DNA from: a virus
Strand: one strand, 5' to 3'
Length of the DNA stretch: 64,000 nt
Virus record (IMG/VR): IMGVR_UViG_3300042946_000581
Coordinates: 34,691 to 98,690 of that record
Position 1 is the first letter of the stretch. Each line of letters starts with the position of its first letter. Under the pieces are notes generated by a model. It saw only the letters and a program-made list of their open reading frames with translations, was not told where the DNA came from and ran no database searches. Positions 60,116 through 64,000 of this stretch are shown piece after piece. The translations under genes were made by a program, and so were the position numbers.

Positions 60116-61236
60116 TATATTACATATATTTGTCTAGGCATAGCTTGGAATTTCTTTACCTTGTTTAAGTTTTCAGCAATTAACGCTTCTCTCTCCATAA
60201 CCTTTTCTGGTCTTAGTCTTGTTAATTTACCTTCAGCACCAGTTAATTCTTCAAGTAATTTTGTTTTTTCATCCTTACCTTCAGTTGCTAAAGATTGGTA
60301 ATCCATTGTGAGTTCACTATCTGGTGTTTTGATATTACCACTAAACTTACCTCTAACTTTGGATAAAGTTTCCTTGGCTGTGGCAAAGAACCATTTACGT
60401 ACCCAAATTTGAGCTGGATTATTTAAATCAGTCCAACCAATTTTATTAAGTGGAACATCTGATGGTAATTTGATTATATCAGGATTTTTTTTCAAACAAT
60501 CATCTCTATCAGGACCATCAACTTCATAATACCAATACCAAACTCTACCACCCATTAAAGACCTATTACCAAAGTCAAATTTACCTCCAGGTGTTTGCAT
60601 AAGATGTATAGCTTTTTTACCTTCAGGTAGGGCTGTGATACGATAAGTCAAATCACCAGCAATAATTCTTCTTTGGATGTTGACTTCTTGCATCCTTAAT
60701 AACATATCAAAGACAGGCGCCATAAAATATGAACCGGTATTACCCAATTGGGCGAATCCACCAGGTCCACCTACACCGGTACCACCAAAAGCCCCAAATG
60801 AAAAGGCATCAAAAAAAATGTTATTTATTGTGCTAGGTGTAAACCATAATAATTCATTTATTTCTCTACCAGCAGGTATTTCATATATTTGTTGATTATG
60901 TACAAGTTGTATATAATCTTTCTTCATTACATTATCACCACCAGCTTGTAGGCCAACTATTTTTGAATATGCGTAAGAATAACGTTCTTCAAAATCAAAA
61001 CTTTTGGTGATGAATGCTTTGGTTAATGATTCTGTGTCTAAGTTTAAACCATATAATGATGACCATTGAGATTCAATTAACCAATCTTGGATATATTGAG
61101 AATAATCTTCAATTGATAAAGCTAATAATGAATCCAATTGTTCGTCTTCCAATTCAATACTTCTAAGAGGCGCACCTAATAGATGTCTCAATCTTGTGTA
61201 TAGTTGGGTTCTTTCTGGTTCAGGAATTATTGACAT
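60115..61236 (-). CDS. Neck protein, T4 gp13-like
   Basis: 373 aa. Residues 11-55 (TRLRHLLGAPLRSIELEDEQ, LLALSIEDYSQYI) match the start of T4 gp13 (LRRLGAPIINVELTxDQIYD), which seals the portal after packaging and connects to the tail. The centre is beta-rich with a Gly-rich loop (GAFGGTGVGGPGGFA) and WYWYYEVDGPDRDDC; the C-terminus has a helical segment. Longer than T4 gp13 (309 aa). The TATTTAT box at 61252-61258 is 15 bases upstream. Confidence 0.75.
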   Translation of the reverse strand: MSIIPEPERTQLYTRLRHLLGAPLRSIELEDEQLDSLLALSIEDYSQYIQDWLIESQWSSLYGLNLDTESLTKAFITKSFDFEERYSYAYSKIVGLQAGGDNVMKKDYIQLVHNQQIYEIPAGREINELLWFTPSTINNIFFDAFSFGAFGGTGVGGPGGFAQLGNTGSYFMAPVFDMLLRMQEVNIQRRIIAGDLTYRITALPEGKKAIHLMQTPGGKFDFGNRSLMGGRVWYWYYEVDGPDRDDCLKKNPDIIKLPSDVPLNKIGWTDLNNPAQIWVRKWFFATAKETLSKVRGKFSGNIKTPDSELTMDYQSLATEGKDEKTKLLEELTGAEGKLTRLRPEKVMEREALIAENLNKVKKFQAMPRQIYVI

Positions 61237-61251
61237 AGTTAGTTTTTATCT

Positions 61252-61258
61252 ATAAATA
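61252..61258 (-). promoter_or_regulatory. Putative late promoter box TATTTAT
   Basis: TATTTATAGATAAAAAC on the minus strand, 15 bases before the start at 61236. Confidence 0.5.
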
Positions 61259-61263
61259 TCAAA

Positions 61264-63984
61264 TTAACTATAAAGTAGTTTATTTATTTTATTTTTATAA
61301 AACCTAATAGCTTCAGAAATATTTTCATCGTTTATTCCCAATTCTTTTAATTTGTTTTTATAATAAGACATTCTTTCTTGATAGAGTTTAATTAATTGGT
61401 CTTTATCTTTTTCTAACCTTGGGTTTGTCTTACCTTTTAATTGTGGAGTCATTAACTCTATATTAGTCATATTTGTTTTAAAAGGTTCTTCATAATAGTA
61501 AATGTATTTAGGTATATTTACATCACCTTCAAGATTATTTCTTTTATAATTAGAATTTGGTGTTGTTATTATTTTTGAAAAATCATTATCAAAAATGATA
61601 TATTCTTTATTTTCTTGATTAACATAAACTATTAAATCAACATTTTCTTCTTTATATTTTGTGTGTTCATGCCAAGATGCTACCCTATAATACTTACCCC
61701 TATCAGAATTAAAAAGTTTAACATACCCTTCTTTTATAGATTTTATTTGGAAATGTATTGGTTCTTCATTTTCAAATTTTAAAACAATGTCTTGTCCTTT
61801 TATGGTGTCCGCTTTTGAACCCCCACAATTAAAATTAATTTTATATTCAATATCTTGTTTATATTTATCTAAACCAAAGGCTAAATTAATCATATCTCTA
61901 CCATATTCTTCATTTTTTAAACCTTGTTCAAAGTTTTCAATAGAGACTTTTGCCAATCTATCAATCCATTTTCCATCATTTGAAAATAAATCAACTCTAT
62001 TGTCATCAATCCATTGACGTAATGATATGGAGTATTTTTTTATTTTATTTTCAGTTTTAAATTTTTCAGCTTCTTCTTTATATATTTTTTCTATTTCACT
62101 ATGGACATTACTATTCGCATCCCATCTATTTACTAATGACCAATTACCTTTTCCACCATATCTTTCTTCAGTGTAGTCACCTCCAATAATACCAATATTA
62201 GTTGGACCACATTCTGGTATATTTAAATCACCTTTACAACCATTAACCCAACCTTCAATTGGATTATTACTATCACATTTATTATAAACACTTTGAATTA
62301 TACTGCGCATAGTTCTAAAATTTGGAAAATCAGATTTAGCTTCATTTAATAATTCCCTTTTTGTTATAGATTCAGTTAAATTAATTTTTGATAGGTATAG
62401 TCTATCCGATTTAAATTTAATATTTTCAGATTTGAAAATATAAGAATATCTTTCTTTGGATTGTCCCCCATCATCTTTCACCTCAACATTTTTAAAATCA
62501 AAAAATACATAGTTTTTAATATTATCAATAAATGCAAATATATTAATATTATTAGGTGTATATTTATTTTTACTTTTGAAAACATATTTTACTTGACCAT
62601 CAATATTAGTTTCATATAAATCTCTTGTTGGTTTAACTTGAATATATTCTGAGATATCCTCCCTTGTTAATTTCATATCTTGACCTTTATATTTGTCTCT
62701 AACATCACCATCACAAAATCTAGTAATATTTGAGTTACCATATTCTTTATTCAAGATTTCAAGAGCCAAACTTTCACGAGATGAACCATAATCTAAAGTA
62801 CCCTTTTTAGTTTGGGGATTCATTATAAAATCAGCTAATTCACTAGTAAACATACCATCATCACTTAGTAATGTTTTTTTCAATTTAAAAAACCAACTAA
62901 TAAAATCTAATCCCTCCTTATTGTATTTTTCAAAATATTCTAATATTTTATCACTAACTTTGGTATTAGCATCAAACCAATTTATAACTGACCATTCACC
63001 AATTCCACCTCTTTGACTTACAGCATATTTACCACCTATTACACCATAGTTTGTTTCACAGTCATTAGTTTTAATTTTTCCAAAACAAGGTTCTGTTATG
63101 TGTGTGTCTTTATTATAGTCATTAATAATTTCAGGTGAACATTTTGGATATACTTTAGGTAACATCACATCAAATACCTTTGGATTAATTCTACCATTTT
63201 CCTTAATAAATTCAGTAACCTTACCAAAATCTTTTACTGGGTTGTATTTGAAATTTTTGTATGAACCTTCTTCAGTAATAACTTTATTAGATTTTATAGA
63301 TTCTTTTAATTTTGTTTTTAGTTTTGATAAATAAACATCATTAACAAATTCCCAATTCACAACATCCCAAAATCTTTTAATATATTCATCTCTCTTACTT
63401 TGATATTTCAAATAATAGGCGTGTTCCCACAAATCCAATCCCAATAAAGGATAACCACCATCAATGTCATTCATTTGGGGATTATCTTGATTTGGTGTTG
63501 TCATAATTTTTAATCTATTGTTTTTGGTTAATACCAACCAAGCCCAACCTGACCCAAATCTTCCAATAGATTCTTCTTCAAATTTTTTCTTAAATTCTTT
63601 GTAAGAACCAAATTCTTTATTTATTTTGGTTAATATTTCTCCTTTGATTGTTTGTTTATCAGGTGATAACATTTTCCAAAATAATGAATGGTTGTAAGCC
63701 CCACCACCATTATTTCTAATTACTTTTGGATATCTTGTAATTGATTTAATTATATCTTCCAATTCAACATTACCATAGTTCTTTTTTGATAAGGCATCGT
63801 TAAGTTTTTTAACATATCCTTTATAGTGTTTGTTGTAATGAACATTCATTGTTTTTACATCAATGAATCTGGTTAATGAGTCATAACCATAAGGTAATTT
63901 ATCAATACCAATCTTTTTGGCTTCAGTTATTAAACTTTCACCTAATAATATAGTTTCTTTTAATAGTTCTAATTTCTTTTCCAT
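61264..63984 (-). CDS. Polyprotein: targeting peptide, superoxide dismutase, two nuclease-like domains
   Basis: 906 aa. Residues 1-21 are a targeting peptide ending SLITE-A. Residues 22-238 are a complete Fe/Mn superoxide dismutase: LPYGYDSLTRFI at the start, ligands H49 (VHYNKHY), H99 (YNHSLFW), D184 and H188 (DLWEHAYY), and WDVVNWEFV near the end. At 236-239 lies ITE-E, at 546-549 LNE-A. Residues 239-548 and 549-906 are two copies of one domain: VIGGKYAVSQRGGIGEW / IIGGDYTEERYGGKGNW, INWFDAN / VNRWDAN, and KGQDMKLTREDISEYIQVK / KGQDIVLKFENEEPIHFQIK. The D...Q-x-K arrangement resembles PD-(D/E)XK nucleases with Q instead of E. SOD converts superoxide to hydrogen peroxide. Confidence 0.85.
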   Translation of the reverse strand: MEKKLELLKETILLGESLITEAKKIGIDKLPYGYDSLTRFIDVKTMNVHYNKHYKGYVKKLNDALSKKNYGNVELEDIIKSITRYPKVIRNNGGGAYNHSLFWKMLSPDKQTIKGEILTKINKEFGSYKEFKKKFEEESIGRFGSGWAWLVLTKNNRLKIMTTPNQDNPQMNDIDGGYPLLGLDLWEHAYYLKYQSKRDEYIKRFWDVVNWEFVNDVYLSKLKTKLKESIKSNKVITEEGSYKNFKYNPVKDFGKVTEFIKENGRINPKVFDVMLPKVYPKCSPEIINDYNKDTHITEPCFGKIKTNDCETNYGVIGGKYAVSQRGGIGEWSVINWFDANTKVSDKILEYFEKYNKEGLDFISWFFKLKKTLLSDDGMFTSELADFIMNPQTKKGTLDYGSSRESLALEILNKEYGNSNITRFCDGDVRDKYKGQDMKLTREDISEYIQVKPTRDLYETNIDGQVKYVFKSKNKYTPNNINIFAFIDNIKNYVFFDFKNVEVKDDGGQSKERYSYIFKSENIKFKSDRLYLSKINLTESITKRELLNEAKSDFPNFRTMRSIIQSVYNKCDSNNPIEGWVNGCKGDLNIPECGPTNIGIIGGDYTEERYGGKGNWSLVNRWDANSNVHSEIEKIYKEEAEKFKTENKIKKYSISLRQWIDDNRVDLFSNDGKWIDRLAKVSIENFEQGLKNEEYGRDMINLAFGLDKYKQDIEYKINFNCGGSKADTIKGQDIVLKFENEEPIHFQIKSIKEGYVKLFNSDRGKYYRVASWHEHTKYKEENVDLIVYVNQENKEYIIFDNDFSKIITTPNSNYKRNNLEGDVNIPKYIYYYEEPFKTNMTNIELMTPQLKGKTNPRLEKDKDQLIKLYQERMSYYKNKLKELGINDENISEAIRFYKNKINKLLYS

Positions 63985-63989
63985 AAAAT

Positions 63990-63996
63990 ATAAATA
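63990..63996 (-). promoter_or_regulatory. Putative late promoter box TATTTAT
   Basis: TATTTATATTTT on the minus strand, 5 bases before the start at 63984. A short leader, as for 48428. Confidence 0.35.
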
Positions 63997-64000
63997 TCTT

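Noticed and set aside
61264-63984. SOD domain as a sign of contaminating host DNA
   Set aside because: It is in one frame with phage-type propeptide and cleavage sites, next to a gp13-like gene, with no junction signs.
1-64000. Diversity-generating retroelement near the repeat fibres
   Set aside because: No reverse transcriptase is in the window and no template/variable pair with A-specific differences was seen.

Overview
The window is 64 kb of an AT-rich, very densely coded genome of a large T4-like tailed phage (myovirus) that very probably infects a member of the Bacteroidetes (Flavobacteriia-like). Phage origin is shown by a T4 gp43-type family B DNA polymerase, a gp13-like neck protein, a gp5-like baseplate hub OB-fold protein, a gp55-like late sigma factor, PhoH, dUTPase and many fibre/adhesin proteins. 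A Bacteroidetes host is suggested by a secreted protein with a type IX secretion (T9SS) C-terminal sorting domain, by a perfect Bacteroidetes-type promoter (TTTG, 19 bp, TATCTTTG) in front of a small RNA, and by A-rich leaders with no Shine-Dalgarno sequences.

Layout. 1-5788 (+): a run of proteins whose N-termini look like T4 capsid-targeting propeptides ending in L/I-x-E, two of them with peptidoglycan-binding-like segments. 5789-16139 (-): baseplate/tail genes (hub OB-fold protein, a 706-aa protein, Cys-rich fibre proteins) downstream of a late sigma factor. 16141-31089 (-): a long tightly packed block of glycosyltransferases, two SAM methyltransferases, a FkbM methyltransferase, a WbqC-like protein and a PIG-L deacetylase, interspersed with PhoH, a HAD-like protein, dUTPase and a 3'-5' exonuclease. 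31223-33833 (-): small virion/assembly-type proteins and a WYL-like protein. 33888-41743 (+): large repeat-rich fibres and adhesins. 41802-46266 (+): four more glycosyltransferases. 46293-48428 (- genes): the T9SS-type protein and another propeptide-bearing protein, with a structured ncRNA gene on the + strand between them. 48475-55976 (+): a BspA/DUF285-repeat adhesin, an Asn-rich beta-helix fibre, a 2OG-Fe(II) oxygenase and a paralogous fibre. 56338-59136 (+): DNA polymerase. 59173-63984 (-): a small beta protein, a metalloprotease, the neck protein and a 906-aa polyprotein.

The most interesting signals are: (1) the 906-aa protein at 61264-63984, which reads as a prohead-protease polyprotein: targeting peptide, complete Fe/Mn superoxide dismutase, then two tandem nuclease-like domains, each separated by an [LI]-x-E cleavage-type site; (2) at least ten other proteins with the same kind of N-terminal peptide, which predicts a large set of capsid-packaged, possibly injected proteins, including a HExxH metalloprotease; (3) an about 190-nt highly structured RNA with its own host-type promoter and terminator; (4) a phage-encoded T9SS cargo; (5) about fifteen glycosyltransferases beside Pro/Thr-rich fibres; and (6) a recurrent TATTTAT box, usually 12-18 nt upstream of start codons, that probably is the late promoter read by the gp55-like sigma factor.
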